The translations under genes were made by a program, and so were the position numbers. From Pseudomonadota bacterium (GTDB taxonomy: Bacteria > Pseudomonadota > Alphaproteobacteria > Acetobacterales > Acetobacteraceae), in the NCBI GenBank assembly GCA_021841985.1, contig JAKCCP010000241.1, positions 1-32,873 on the forward strand: a stretch of 32,873 bases of DNA. The letters run 5' to 3'. Under the pieces are notes generated by a model. It was not told the origin of the DNA. It saw only the letters and a program-made list of their open reading frames with translations, and did not search any database. Below are positions 1-8,623 of this stretch, piece by piece; the first letter of the stretch is position 1, and each line of letters opens with the position of its first letter.

Positions 1-2
1 AT

Positions 3-236
3 GGCTGCTGGCGCTGGCTCACCGCCCGTACCGACAGCCCCTGGTATCCCAGCTTGCGCCTCTACCGCCAGGAAACCCCCGGCAACTGGCACCCAGCCAT
101 CGCCCAGCTCGCCGCCGATCTGACCGCGCTGGTGCGGCCGCGCAATTTGAGGCGAGGAAAAAACATAACAAGCGCGGCAAATGCGTGCTACAATTTCAAA
201 ACGGTGTCGTTTAGAGATCGGGTCCGGGGGGATTAA
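3..236 (+). CDS. C-terminal end of a probable TPR-type glycosyltransferase (5' end outside window)
   Basis: The reading frame is open from the window edge to a TAA at 234-236, so only the last 77 residues are visible. The pattern Trp-Leu-Thr-x-Arg-x-Asp-Ser-Pro-Trp-Tyr-Pro, then an Arg-Leu-Tyr-Arg-Gln stretch and an Asn-Trp-His-Pro-hydrophobic helix, resembles the extreme C-terminus of bacterial tetratricopeptide/O-GlcNAc-transferase-like (GT41-type) proteins. These usually end in 'DSPWYP..RLFRQ...W..V' followed by a helix. The last ~30 residues are basic and low in similarity to anything I recognise. The stop codon shares one base with the ATG of the downstream diguanylate cyclase, so the two are probably translationally coupled. 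The family call rests on a short tail and is tentative. Confidence 0.55.
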   Translation, partial: GCWRWLTARTDSPWYPSLRLYRQETPGNWHPAIAQLAADLTALVRPRNLRRGKNITSAANACYNFKTVSFRDRVRGD

Positions 237-1486
237 TGGACACCGAACGTATGCCTCAGGCCGCGTTTTCTGCCATGGAAAGTGCGCCGGCCGCGGAATT
301 TTCGACCCTTTCAGCCTCGCTGCAATGGCGCATCCTCGATACGCTGTTCGGTCAGGTCTCCTCGCTATTCGCGGCTGCCCCCGCCATTCTCCTCTGCGCC
401 GGTGTCGTCCTCATTGTCGGTGGATCCCGGTGGTTGCTCGGCTGGGCGGCAGCCTCATTCGCGATCGTCGGCGTGCGCGCCCTTCTGATGGCTGCCTATC
501 GCCGCCGAGCTACAACGGATCAGCCGATGCATTGGCTGCGCCGTTTCGAGATCGGCGCCTGGATCAGCAGCATTTTCTGGGGCATGGCGAGTTTTGCCGT
601 GCTCACCGAGCGCAACCCCGTTGCCGTGCTAATGATCGTCAATGTGCAAAGCGCCTATGCGCTGGCCGCGGCCGTGCGCAACAATGCGGTGCTGCGCGTG
701 GCGCTGGCGCAGGTCTATCTCGTTCTCGTGCCAACGGTGTTTTTCTTCCTCGCGTCTGGAAGCAAGCTCTTTGCCCTTTTTGCCACGCTGTTCATAATCT
801 ATATCATCACCATCACCGCGATTGTGCGCCATCTCGGCCGGCAAACGCTGAACCTTCTCATCTCGCGCGACCGCATGGGCCAGCTCATCGAAGAGGCCGA
901 GCGCAGCAACGCCCAGTTGGCGGCGGCGAACGCCAAGCTGGAGCGGCTGGCCAATATCGACGGGCTGACCGGCATCGCCAACCGGCGCAGCTTCGATGCG
1001 TCGCTGGCGCGCTGCTGGCGGCAAGGCCTGCGCGAGCCTGGCCCGCTTTCTCTGTTATTGCTCGACATCGATCACTTCAAGCTGTTCAACGATAGCCGCG
1101 GCCATCAGGCCGGCGATGAATGCTTGCGCCAGATCGCCCGCACGGTGGAACAGACCGCCCGTCGGCCCGAGGATCACGTCGCGCGCTACGGGGGCGAGGA
1201 ATTCGCCGTCATTCTTCCCGATACCGACGCCGTCGGTGCGACGGCGGTGGCCGAGCGCATTCGCGCGATGATCGCGGCGCTGATGATCCCGCATCCGCTC
1301 TCGGGCGCCGGCTTCGTCACCGCCAGTATCGGCGTTGCCACTTACCGCCCGAGCGGTGACCAACACCCCGAGATCATGCTGGCCTTGGCCGATGAGGCGC
1401 TCTACGAAGCCAAGCTCGCCGGGCGCAATCGGAGCCACACCGCGACCCGCGTTGGAGCATCCGATCCCGTCCATTTGGCAGAATAA
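236..1486 (+). CDS. Membrane-bound GGDEF diguanylate cyclase
   Basis: This 416-residue protein should make the second messenger cyclic di-GMP from two GTP. The N-terminal half (about residues 40-200) is a membrane sensor region with roughly six hydrophobic helices and no recognised ligand domain. A short coiled linker (about 205-238) leads into the GGDEF domain, which starts at the Asp-Gly-Leu-Thr-Gly-Ile-Ala-Asn-Arg-Arg motif near residue 242. The active-site signature is GGEEF at residues 319-323, a catalytically competent variant. An RxxD inhibitory site (residues 310-313) sits exactly five residues before it, so product feedback inhibition is expected. No EAL domain is present. The ATG shares one base with the stop codon of the upstream gene. 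The 3' end directly abuts the convergent xseA gene. Confidence 0.95.
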   Translation: MDTERMPQAAFSAMESAPAAEFSTLSASLQWRILDTLFGQVSSLFAAAPAILLCAGVVLIVGGSRWLLGWAAASFAIVGVRALLMAAYRRRATTDQPMHWLRRFEIGAWISSIFWGMASFAVLTERNPVAVLMIVNVQSAYALAAAVRNNAVLRVALAQVYLVLVPTVFFFLASGSKLFALFATLFIIYIITITAIVRHLGRQTLNLLISRDRMGQLIEEAERSNAQLAAANAKLERLANIDGLTGIANRRSFDASLARCWRQGLREPGPLSLLLLDIDHFKLFNDSRGHQAGDECLRQIARTVEQTARRPEDHVARYGGEEFAVILPDTDAVGATAVAERIRAMIAALMIPHPLSGAGFVTASIGVATYRPSGDQHPEIMLALADEALYEAKLAGRNRSHTATRVGASDPVHLAE

Positions 1487-2890
1487 TCAATCGCCGAGCG
1501 GCAATTCCCCCTGTTGCGCCGGGGCGCTCTCGGTGCGGGCGCGCAGATTGCCGTCGTGCATCTCGATCGTAATGCGGCTGCCCGGGCGCACGGCGGTGGC
1601 CGAGGTCAGGGGCTCGCCGCGTGAATCGCGGAGCAGCGCATAACCGCGCGCCAGCACCGCGTGATGCGAGACGGAGAGGAGGCGCGCCGTCAGCCCGGCG
1701 AGATGGGCGCGCTGTTCGCGGAGACTTGCTGCCAGCGGCGCGGTCGTCAGTCGGGCGATGATGCGCTCAGCCCGCCCGCGCTGCCGCAGCGCGAAATGCC
1801 GCAAGGCCGCGTTTAGTCTGCTGCTGGCGAGGCGAAGCGCGTTCTGGTGATGCGCGAGGAGCGCTGGCAGGGCGCGCTTCAGCCGCTCCATCCGGTCATC
1901 GAGGCGTTGGCGCGCGGCCCCGGCGAGGCTTGGCAGATCGGGCAGCGCCGCCGCGGCCGCATTGAGGCGAAGCCGCGCCGCTTGCCGCCGCCGCTCGATC
2001 GCGCCGGCGAGCCGTGCCGCTTTCTGCGCCAGATCGGCGAGCAAGTCGGCGCGCGCCGGCACCGCCATCTCGGCCGCCGCGGTCGGTGTCGGGGCGCGGC
2101 GGTCGGCGGCGAAATCGATCAGGGTGGTATCGGTCTCGTGCCCGACCGCCGAAATCAGCGGGATCGGGCAGTTGGCCGCCGCCCGCACCACCGCCTCGTC
2201 GTTGAACGCCATGAGGTCTTCGAGGCTGCCGCCCCCGCGCGCCACGATCAGCACGTCGGGGCGGGGGATCGGACCGCTTTCGGGGAGCGCACCGAAGCCT
2301 TCGATGGCCGCGGCGATCCGCTCGGCCGCGCCCTCGCCCTGGACCGGCACCGGCCAGAGCAGGATGGTGCGGGGAAAGCGCCGCGCCAGGGTCGTGCGGA
2401 TATCCTGGATCACCGCCCCGCGCTCCGAGGTGATCACCCCGATGACCCGCGGCAGGAGCGGCAAGGGGCGCTTGCGCGCGGTCTCGAACAGGCCCTCGGC
2501 GGCGAGCCGGCCACGCAGCGCCTCGATCCGCGCCAAGAGCGCCCCGACCCCGGCATAGTCGAGCCGCTCGACGATGAGCTGATAGCTTGAGCGTTCGGCG
2601 TATGAGGAAATCTTGCCCGTGGCGATGACCTCGATACCGTTTTCCGGGGCGAGGCCGAGCCGCGGCACGGCGAATTTCCAGATCACGCCGGCGAGCTTGG
2701 CGCCCTCGTCCTTGAGCGAGAAATAGATGTGGCCGGAGGGATAGCGCTTAAGCTCGGTGATCTCGCCGCGCACCCGCACGCGGCCGAATTCGCCCTCCAG
2801 CGTGCGTTTCACCGCGCCGGCGATTTCCGAGACGGTATATTCCGGGATATTCGAGGCCGGGCTATGGAGGGGCGGCGCGTCATCGCTCAT
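1487..2890 (-). CDS. xseA: Exodeoxyribonuclease VII large subunit
   Basis: The product (467 residues from the chosen start) is the catalytic subunit of exonuclease VII, which works with XseB to degrade single-stranded DNA in both directions. An N-terminal OB-fold begins with the Tyr-Thr-Val-Ser-Glu-Ile motif and contains the conserved Val-Arg-Gly-Glu-Ile-Thr and His-Ile-Tyr-Phe-Ser-Leu-Lys-Asp segments. The central catalytic part has the 'GVITSERGAVIQDI' and 'RGGGSLEDLMAFNDE' motifs and the Gly-His-Glu-Thr-Asp-Thr-Thr signature, followed by a long Arg/Ala-rich helical region. The frame is open upstream for another ~370 bases, but that part overlaps purD and looks like low-complexity shadow sequence. 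The start was therefore set at the ATG 2888-2890, giving the usual family length. It is transcribed divergently from purD, with 62 bases between the two starts. No xseB is visible. Confidence 0.95.
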   Translation of the reverse strand: MSDDAPPLHSPASNIPEYTVSEIAGAVKRTLEGEFGRVRVRGEITELKRYPSGHIYFSLKDEGAKLAGVIWKFAVPRLGLAPENGIEVIATGKISSYAERSSYQLIVERLDYAGVGALLARIEALRGRLAAEGLFETARKRPLPLLPRVIGVITSERGAVIQDIRTTLARRFPRTILLWPVPVQGEGAAERIAAAIEGFGALPESGPIPRPDVLIVARGGGSLEDLMAFNDEAVVRAAANCPIPLISAVGHETDTTLIDFAADRRAPTPTAAAEMAVPARADLLADLAQKAARLAGAIERRRQAARLRLNAAAAALPDLPSLAGAARQRLDDRMERLKRALPALLAHHQNALRLASSRLNAALRHFALRQRGRAERIIARLTTAPLAASLREQRAHLAGLTARLLSVSHHAVLARGYALLRDSRGEPLTSATAVRPGSRITIEMHDGNLRARTESAPAQQGELPLGD

Positions 2891-2952
2891 GGCGGCGAGT
2901 GTAGAGGGTTTGCGGCGGGCGTGGAAACGCCGGGCGGAGAGAAGGGTGCGGA

Positions 2953-4239
2953 ATGATGCGGGTGCTGCTGGTCGGATCGGGCGGGCGCGAACATGCCCTG
3001 GCATGGGCGTTGGCGGCGAGCCCGCTTCTGGGAAAACTCTGGTGCGCGCCGGGTAATCCGGGGACGGCGGAAATTGCCGAGAATGTCGCGATCGCCGCCG
3101 AGGACATCGCCGGCCTCGTCGCTTTCGCCGGCGCCCGTCGCGTCGATCTCGTGGTACCCGGCCCCGAAGCGCCGCTGGTCGCGGGGTTGGCGGATGCGCT
3201 GGCGGCGGCGGGCCTGCGCTGCTGCGGGCCGAGCGCCGCGGCGGCGCGGCTCGAAGGCTCAAAAATTTTCACCAAGGAAATTGCCGCGGCGGCCGGTGTT
3301 CCGACCGCTCCCTGGCGATATTTCAGCGATGCCGCGGCGGCGCGCGCCTATGTGCGCGATCAAGGCGCGCCGATCGTCGTCAAGGCCGATGGGCTGGCCG
3401 CCGGCAAGGGCGTGGTGGTCGCGGAAACCGTGGCGGCGGCCGAAGCTGCGATCGAGGAATTGATGATCGCGGGCAAGCTCGGCGCGGCGGGGGCGCGCGT
3501 CGTGGTTGAGGCGTGCCTCAAGGGCGAAGAGGTTTCCTTGTTCGCGCTCTGTGATGGCAAAACCGCGGTTTTTCTCGGCGCCGCGCAGGACCATAAGCGG
3601 GTCGGCGAGGGCGATACCGGACCCAACACGGGGGGCATGGGCGCCTATTCGCCGCCGCCCGCACTCACGCCCGCGCTGGCCGAGGCGGCGATGGCACGCA
3701 TCATCCGCCCGACGCTTGCCGAGCTTGCCCGCCGCGGCACGCCATTTCGTGGCATTCTCTTTGCCGGCCTGATGCTCACCGAGGCCGGACCACAGCTCAT
3801 CGAATTCAATGTCCGCTTTGGCGATCCCGAATGTCAGGCGCTGCTGCGGCGGCTCAAATCCGATCTGCTTGCCGCCTTGCTCGCCTGCGCCGATGGTGAG
3901 CTTGCGGATTTCGACCTCCGCTGGGACGAGGCGGCGGCCATCGCCGTGGTGCTGGCGGCGCGCGGCTACCCGGAAGCGCCGCGCAAGGGGGGTGTGATCC
4001 ATGGCCTGAGGGAGGCCGCGCGGGTGGAGGGGGTCGAAGTGTTCCATGCCGGCACGGCGCGGCGCGCGGATGGAGAAATCGTCGCCGCCGGCGGGCGGGT
4101 GCTAACCATCACGGCGCGCGCGCCGACGCTCGCCGCGGCCCGCGCCTCGGCCTATGCCGCGATCGCGCGGATCACTTTTGAAGACGCGCTCTACCGCCGC
4201 GATATCGGCTGGCGCGCGCTCTTGTCACCGCCCCGGTAG
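2953..4239 (+). CDS. purD: Phosphoribosylamine-glycine ligase (GARS)
   Basis: This 428-residue enzyme catalyses the second step of de novo purine synthesis, ATP-dependent joining of glycine to phosphoribosylamine, in the cytoplasm. The N-terminal domain has the hallmark Gly-Ser-Gly-Gly-Arg-Glu-His-Ala motif (residues 9-16). The ATP-grasp core shows Lys-Ala-Asp-Gly-Leu-Ala-Ala-Gly-Lys-Gly, the Gln-Asp-His-Lys-Arg and Thr-Gly-Pro-Asn-Thr-Gly-Gly-Met-Gly-Ala-Tyr motifs, and the metal-binding Asn-Val-Arg-Phe-Gly-Asp-Pro-Glu-Cys-Gln signature. Length and motif order are normal. Two adjacent ATGs (2953 and 2956) are possible starts. The 3' end overlaps the tail of the convergent copD gene by 15 bases. 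Confidence 0.97.
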   Translation: MMRVLLVGSGGREHALAWALAASPLLGKLWCAPGNPGTAEIAENVAIAAEDIAGLVAFAGARRVDLVVPGPEAPLVAGLADALAAAGLRCCGPSAAAARLEGSKIFTKEIAAAAGVPTAPWRYFSDAAAARAYVRDQGAPIVVKADGLAAGKGVVVAETVAAAEAAIEELMIAGKLGAAGARVVVEACLKGEEVSLFALCDGKTAVFLGAAQDHKRVGEGDTGPNTGGMGAYSPPPALTPALAEAAMARIIRPTLAELARRGTPFRGILFAGLMLTEAGPQLIEFNVRFGDPECQALLRRLKSDLLAALLACADGELADFDLRWDEAAAIAVVLAARGYPEAPRKGGVIHGLREAARVEGVEVFHAGTARRADGEIVAAGGRVLTITARAPTLAAARASAYAAIARITFEDALYRRDIGWRALLSPPR

Positions 4240-5103
4240 GACCGGCCCCCAACTGGCGAGCAGGCTGGCGGCCAGCAGTACCATAAGGCCGAGCGCCATG
4301 CCGCGCGCGAGGCTTGAGCGCAAAGCGTAGAGCGCGGGCATGGGCGCAGCACCTTCCAGGGCGGGCAGCAACACCAGACGGTTGCGCGCGGCGAGGCCGA
4401 GCAGCAGCGCGAACAGCCCCAGCTTGATGAGTGCGAGCCGGCCATAATCCGTCGCCAGCAGCGGCCCAAAGCCGCCGATCAGGGCCACCCCCTGGATCAG
4501 CGCCGAGAGGGCAAGCGCGCCAACCAGGACCATCGCCAGCATTGAAAACCGCCGCACCATCCGCACTGCCCGTTCAATGGGCGCGGTGCCGAGGGCGAAA
4601 AACAGCGGCGCCAGCCCGCCGAGCCAGCCGCCGGCGGCAAAGAGGTGCAGCGTCTCGACCGCCCAGAGCAATCTTCCTTCGCCGTCGGGCAACGCCGCCG
4701 CGTGACCGCTACCGGCGGCAAGCACCAGCGCGCCGCCAACGAGCGCCGCGCGCACCACCGGGCGCCAGGCCCGCACGCCACCATGCAACGCCAGCGCCAG
4801 GACGATGAAGGCCAACTGGGCCGCGAGAAAGGTGCCGAAGCGGCTGAAGCGGATCACCTCTGGAATGGCCGCGACGGCGGCGGCGACACTCCCGGCATCG
4901 TTCACCACGGCGCTCTCGGCGAGCAGCCGCACCAGCCCGCCGAACAGCGCCAGCAGAAGGCTCGCGCCGATCAGCGCCGGAAGCGCCCGCCCGCCTTCCA
5001 TCGCGCGTGGCGCGATCAGCAGGCGAAAGAGCAGAGCGCCAAACGCCGAGAGCATACCTGCGAGCTGTAGAAAACGACCGGTGATTGTCAGCCATTCCAC
5101 CAC
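4225..5103 (-). CDS. copD: CopD-type copper resistance membrane protein
   Basis: The 292-residue product is a polytopic inner-membrane protein with about eight hydrophobic helices, matching the CopD family (with CopC it handles periplasmic copper and may import it). The start was put at GTG 5101-5103. It is preceded by an AAGGCG ribosome-binding sequence and lies 10 bases after the copC stop. The frame continues upstream, but there it reads basic, low-complexity sequence opposite copC and is not credible. A second GTG follows immediately and is an equally good start. Conserved features include the Leu-His-Leu-Phe-Ala-Ala-Gly-Gly-Trp-Leu-Gly-Gly-Leu helix. The gene is the last of a minus-strand row: DUF2946 protein, OprB-type porin, copC, copD. 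Confidence 0.85.
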   Translation of the reverse strand: MVEWLTITGRFLQLAGMLSAFGALLFRLLIAPRAMEGGRALPALIGASLLLALFGGLVRLLAESAVVNDAGSVAAAVAAIPEVIRFSRFGTFLAAQLAFIVLALALHGGVRAWRPVVRAALVGGALVLAAGSGHAAALPDGEGRLLWAVETLHLFAAGGWLGGLAPLFFALGTAPIERAVRMVRRFSMLAMVLVGALALSALIQGVALIGGFGPLLATDYGRLALIKLGLFALLLGLAARNRLVLLPALEGAAPMPALYALRSSLARGMALGLMVLLAASLLASWGPVLPGR

Positions 5104-5113
5104 CTCGCGCGCC

Positions 5114-5482
5114 TTATGGGGCGGGTGCCACGGTGAAATGGAAACTCCCTTGGGTCTTGTGCCCGTCATCGGCGGAGACGGCGTGCCAATGGACAGTATA
5201 AACGCCGGGCTTGAGCGCGCCGAGACCCACGCCGAGCCGTGTGCCTTCTTTGCCTTCGGGATGAACGTCACCGCGATCGACACGCTGGCCGGCGCTGTCC
5301 TCGACGGTGATGCCGGAGAAGCGGGGGGCAACGCCCTCGGTGAAGTCGATCGTGACCTCGGCCGGCGCCGTCTTGAGCGTCGTCCCACGTGATGGATCGG
5401 AATCCTTGAGGTAGGAATGGGCAAAAGCGGGAGCGGAGAGGCCGAGCAGAAGGAGAGCGGAGAGGCCGAGCGCTTTGTTCAT
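5114..5482 (-). CDS. copC: CopC-type periplasmic copper-binding protein
   Basis: The 122-residue protein has a clear Sec signal peptide ending in Ala-Phe-Ala at residues 19-21. The mature protein thus starts with His, the N-terminal histidine-brace ligand that binds Cu(II) in CopC proteins. The mature Ig-like domain has the family's 'HSYLKDSDPSRG' opening, the Pro-Ala-Glu-Val-Thr-Ile-Asp-Phe-Thr-Glu strand, and a C-terminal Ser-Ala-Asp-Asp-Gly-His motif that supplies the second Cu(II) histidine. The methionine-rich Cu(I) loop of some CopC proteins is absent, so this is probably a Cu(II)-only type. A strong AAAGGAG ribosome-binding site precedes the ATG at 5480-5482. It starts 30 bases after the porin stop codon and is followed by copD. 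Confidence 0.92.
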   Translation of the reverse strand: MNKALGLSALLLLGLSAPAFAHSYLKDSDPSRGTTLKTAPAEVTIDFTEGVAPRFSGITVEDSAGQRVDRGDVHPEGKEGTRLGVGLGALKPGVYTVHWHAVSADDGHKTQGSFHFTVAPAP

Positions 5483-5512
5483 GACGAAACTCCTTTCTAT
5501 ATACTGAAGGAA

Positions 5513-6988
5513 TCAGTTCTTGCGAACGAAAACCGGCAGGCCGAGCGAATCCGGGAGGGCGATGGCGACCTGCATGCCGAGCGTCGTCGAGCTTGGCAGA
5601 CGCGGATTGGGGGTCGCGAAGCCAATCTGATCGGGGTGGATGATGTATTCGACAAAGGGTTGCACTGAGACGCCGGCGCCGATCTGCCAGAGATAGTTGA
5701 GTTCGAAATCGGTTTCTCCCTTGTTCATGGTGCCCGTGTAGCCACCCTGATTGGCAAGCAGGGTCTGGCTTTCGACAAGGCGCTGGTTGAACACCTGATA
5801 CATCGCGAGGAAGTTGATGGAATCGTGAGGATGCGACGCAAACGGTCCCTGATCGGACAGTCCCGCCTGATAATACTGGCGGATTTCTGATTGATTCGAG
5901 CCGAACATGGCACCGCCAAAAAGGGTGAGCCCACGGCGCGTTTCCGAAAGATCGGGCCGCCAGATCATCTGCTGGAACATGGCATAGACGGAGGTGCGCC
6001 CCTGGTCGTTGAGCGCGGTGCCGCCATAGAGCGGTAAAGGCAGCCCGGCGTTGTTGAACAGCGGATCGGGATAAGGGCTGTTGTCGTAAAAGCCACCCAC
6101 GGCATAAGATCTGGGATAGGGATCGGTGGAAAAGTCGCTCTTGTAGCCAAGCTCGACGGGAACAAAAGCCCCCGTGGCATGGCCGAGGCCCCAGTTATTG
6201 CCGAGATTAGACGCCTGCGAATAGGCATAGGGGTCGTCTTCATAGACGCCGGCACGGAGATAGGTCTCGAGCGTCGGATGCAGGGAAATGCGCGCGCCCC
6301 AGGTCGAGGCCGGGGCGATCGCGGCGCTGTCATTGAAGAAGAAGGAAGTAAAATTGCTGCACGCGTTGGTGAACACGAAATTGCAGGCGATTGGAAGGGA
6401 ATTGAAATCCTGCACCGGCGACTGGCGGCCGACCAGCAGGAGAACGTGGTTGTCGAACAGCGATTGATCCCAATCGAGTTCCTGGAACTGCAACACTTCG
6501 TTGGGGCCAAAGGTTTGCGGGGTGAGCGTGTTGCTGCCGCTGAATTTCCCATAATAGCCGCCGACCCGGTCATCGACGGCGATGTGCATCGCTGCCCCTG
6601 GGATGCCCAGGATGCGGTTCATGTCGAGATCAACCTCGAGGAGAAAATCGTTGTCGAACACGGCGCCTTGCTTGGCGCCGCCCGCGACATTGCCGGCGAG
6701 GATACCGGTTTCGCCGCCATTGAAATAGACGCCGCTATCCGCCATCGCCTGACCGATGCCACTTGCCGGCCCGAGCGTGCTGAAATCGAACAGATAGCCG
6801 CTCTGCCAGGCGGTATCGCCAGCGGGAGCGGCGGCTTGAGGATTGCTGCCGCTGTCGGGGAAGGGTGAGCGATCAGACGGCGGCGCTTCCTGCGCGTTGG
6901 CGCCCATGATTGTCACGGCGAAAGCGAGCGTCACGACACCCGCGCGCATGCTTCGCCACGCCTGCGGCTTGGAAAAAATACGAAACAT
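5513..6988 (-). CDS. OprB-family outer-membrane porin
   Basis: The 491-residue protein has a signal peptide (about residues 1-33, ending Ala-Asn-Ala) and then an acidic, aromatic-rich sequence of alternating beta-strand character throughout. It closes on hydrophobic residues like an outer-membrane barrel. Recognisable OprB features are the 'LEVDLDMNRILGIPG' type strand, Gln-Glu-Leu-Asp-Trp-Asp-Gln, the 'LLVGRQSPVQDFN' segment and the 'RLVESQTLLANQGGY' region. OprB porins pass sugars and other small solutes. A frame extension of 23 residues exists, but ATG 6986-6988 has an excellent GGAGGAGAA ribosome-binding site and gives a proper signal peptide, so it was preferred. It lies directly upstream of copC in the same direction, which is an unusual partner for a carbohydrate-type porin. 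The transported solute cannot be read from the sequence. Confidence 0.85.
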   Translation of the reverse strand: MFRIFSKPQAWRSMRAGVVTLAFAVTIMGANAQEAPPSDRSPFPDSGSNPQAAAPAGDTAWQSGYLFDFSTLGPASGIGQAMADSGVYFNGGETGILAGNVAGGAKQGAVFDNDFLLEVDLDMNRILGIPGAAMHIAVDDRVGGYYGKFSGSNTLTPQTFGPNEVLQFQELDWDQSLFDNHVLLLVGRQSPVQDFNSLPIACNFVFTNACSNFTSFFFNDSAAIAPASTWGARISLHPTLETYLRAGVYEDDPYAYSQASNLGNNWGLGHATGAFVPVELGYKSDFSTDPYPRSYAVGGFYDNSPYPDPLFNNAGLPLPLYGGTALNDQGRTSVYAMFQQMIWRPDLSETRRGLTLFGGAMFGSNQSEIRQYYQAGLSDQGPFASHPHDSINFLAMYQVFNQRLVESQTLLANQGGYTGTMNKGETDFELNYLWQIGAGVSVQPFVEYIIHPDQIGFATPNPRLPSSTTLGMQVAIALPDSLGLPVFVRKN

Positions 6989-7101
6989 TGCAACGCTTCT
7001 CCTCCGCGGCGCGCGGCCTTCCGCACGCCGTCTGGCATCTTTGTCATCGGCGCGCAAAATCTTGCTCGCACGCCGGACCTATTGAAAAAGCTCAGACTTG
7101 C

Positions 7102-7467
7102 TCAGAGAAAAGCCGGAGGTGCGCGGGGCTGCTGCGGGCTTGCCCGCTCGGCGAGCGCGAGGGTGAAGAGGCGGGCCGCGTGGGGGGTGATGCGCACGGC
7201 CTCGCGCGGGGGCGCGAAGGGCGGCGGCGGTGGCAGCGTAACATTGGCGAGGATCTGACAAACCGGGCAGATGGCATGCGGCGCGGCGGCTTTCCTGTCC
7301 GGCGTTTTATCGGGGCTGTCCGGCCCGGCGGGCGCTACCGCGCAAATCCCGCCCGCCCGTAGCGGATCGGCCAGCGCCAGACATTGCGTGAACGCCGTCC
7401 CCCACTGCACCAACAGCAGGAATGCGAGGGCGCGCAATAACCATGAGCGGGCGGTAGACATGTCCAT
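7102..7467 (-). CDS. DUF2946-type small secreted/membrane protein
   Basis: This 121-residue protein has an N-terminal hydrophobic segment (about residues 9-28, signal peptide or anchor), a Cys in 'RAGGICA', and the motif Cys-Pro-Val-Cys (in Ala-Ile-Cys-Pro-Val-Cys-Gln) followed by a proline-rich stretch. This is the arrangement of DUF2946 proteins, often found near metal-uptake and copper genes, with no established reaction. The CxxC pair suggests metal binding or redox chemistry, which is inference only. Start: ATG 7465-7467 with a second ATG two codons later. The much longer open frame upstream reads opposite the sugar-binding protein and is not credible. It is the first gene of the minus-strand row leading to copC-copD, separated from the porin by 113 bases. 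Confidence 0.7.
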   Translation of the reverse strand: MDMSTARSWLLRALAFLLLVQWGTAFTQCLALADPLRAGGICAVAPAGPDSPDKTPDRKAAAPHAICPVCQILANVTLPPPPPFAPPREAVRITPHAARLFTLALAERASPQQPRAPPAFL

Positions 7468-7593
7468 ATCTTGAAAGCGGCGATAACAAAAAGCAAGCGT
7501 TACGTTCGGGAGTTGCGGCTTGCGGCGGCGGTGTGATTCGCCGATCATCCGCCTCCCGCGGGCATCATCCGCGGGTCGCGACAAAGGAATCTC

Positions 7594-8592
7594 ATGCGCC
7601 GCCGTGCCGCGCTCCAGGCTTTCGCCGCCGCCGCCTCTAGCCTTGCTGTCCGGCGCGCGGCGCATGCGCAAACGCGCCTGAAAGTGATGGTCGTCGTCAC
7701 CGATGTGATCGACGCGCAATGGGCGGCGCGACTCGCGCGGGGGCTTGGCCAGACCGGCGCGGGCTTTGGCCTTACCACCAGCCTGCTCGTGCCCCCCCGT
7801 CCCGACCCCGCCCTGCAAGCGGGGCTGATCGCGACGCTGATCGGGCGCAAGGTCGATGCCATCGGCGTGCTGCCGCTCGATCCGGTGATGCTCGATCCTG
7901 TTCTGCAATCGGCCCGCGACAATGGCATCCTCGTTGTAACACTTGGCGCGGTGGCACCGATCGCACGAAGTTGGGATATCGAAATTATCTCTCCGGCCGC
8001 TTATGCCGCGCGCCAGATGACCGCGCTGGCTGCGGAGATGGGCGGCCGCGGCGCTTATGCCGTCTATGTCGGAACCCTGGCGGGTCCGCTCGATGCGCGC
8101 TGCGCCGATGCCGCCATCGCTTTGCAGAAAGCGCGCTATCCGGAGATGAAACTTGCGACACCGCGCAAGCCGGTAGCCGAGGATGCGCGCGCCAGCGCGC
8201 GCATGACCGAGGATTTGCTGGCGGCGTTTCCCGATCTCGGGGGTATTCTCTCGTTTGGCGCGGCGGGGACGATAGGCGCCGGCACAACCGTGCGGGAGCA
8301 ACGGGCAGCGATGCGCGTCGCGGTGGTGGGCACCGTGCTGCCTTCCGAGGCCCGCGAGCTGATCATCACGGGCGCGATCCGCGCGGGCTTCCTCTGGAGC
8401 CCGCTCGACGCCGGCGCGGCCCTGGCGGGCGTCGCGGGGATGACCTTCACCGGCCGGCTGCTCCGCACCGGCATCGATATTCCCGGGCTTGGGCTCGCCA
8501 AGATCGATACCGACCACCGCCTGATCACGACCAACCGTATTTTCGATGTCAACCGCACGACGCTGGATGGCCTGATCGCGCTTGGCCTATGA
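7594..8592 (+). CDS. Sugar-type ABC transporter periplasmic binding protein (orphan)
   Basis: The 332-residue protein fits the Peripla_BP_4 (ribose/rhamnose/AI-2) class of substrate-binding proteins. It has a secretion signal (about residues 1-25, starting with three arginines and ending Ala-His-Ala, possibly Tat-dependent). A Rossmann-like 'KVMVVVTDVIDAQW' strand follows, then a repeated alpha/beta pattern with the typical 'VDAIGVLPLDPVMLDPVL' and 'ILSFGAAGTIGAG' segments. No permease or ATPase gene lies beside it, so it must borrow a transporter or act as a sensor. A sugar kinase starts 31 bases after its stop, indicating a shared transcript and probably a common substrate. The exact sugar is not identifiable. 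Confidence 0.8.
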   Translation: MRRRAALQAFAAAASSLAVRRAAHAQTRLKVMVVVTDVIDAQWAARLARGLGQTGAGFGLTTSLLVPPRPDPALQAGLIATLIGRKVDAIGVLPLDPVMLDPVLQSARDNGILVVTLGAVAPIARSWDIEIISPAAYAARQMTALAAEMGGRGAYAVYVGTLAGPLDARCADAAIALQKARYPEMKLATPRKPVAEDARASARMTEDLLAAFPDLGGILSFGAAGTIGAGTTVREQRAAMRVAVVGTVLPSEARELIITGAIRAGFLWSPLDAGAALAGVAGMTFTGRLLRTGIDIPGLGLAKIDTDHRLITTNRIFDVNRTTLDGLIALGL

Positions 8593-8623
8593 TCGGCCGC
8601 ATTATCAGGAAAAGCCGCGCGCC

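Noticed and set aside
7468..8517. Long minus-strand open frame extending the DUF2946 gene upstream
   Set aside because: It lies opposite the sugar-binding protein, has Arg/Gly/Ala-rich shadow composition, and the family start fits ATG 7465-7467.
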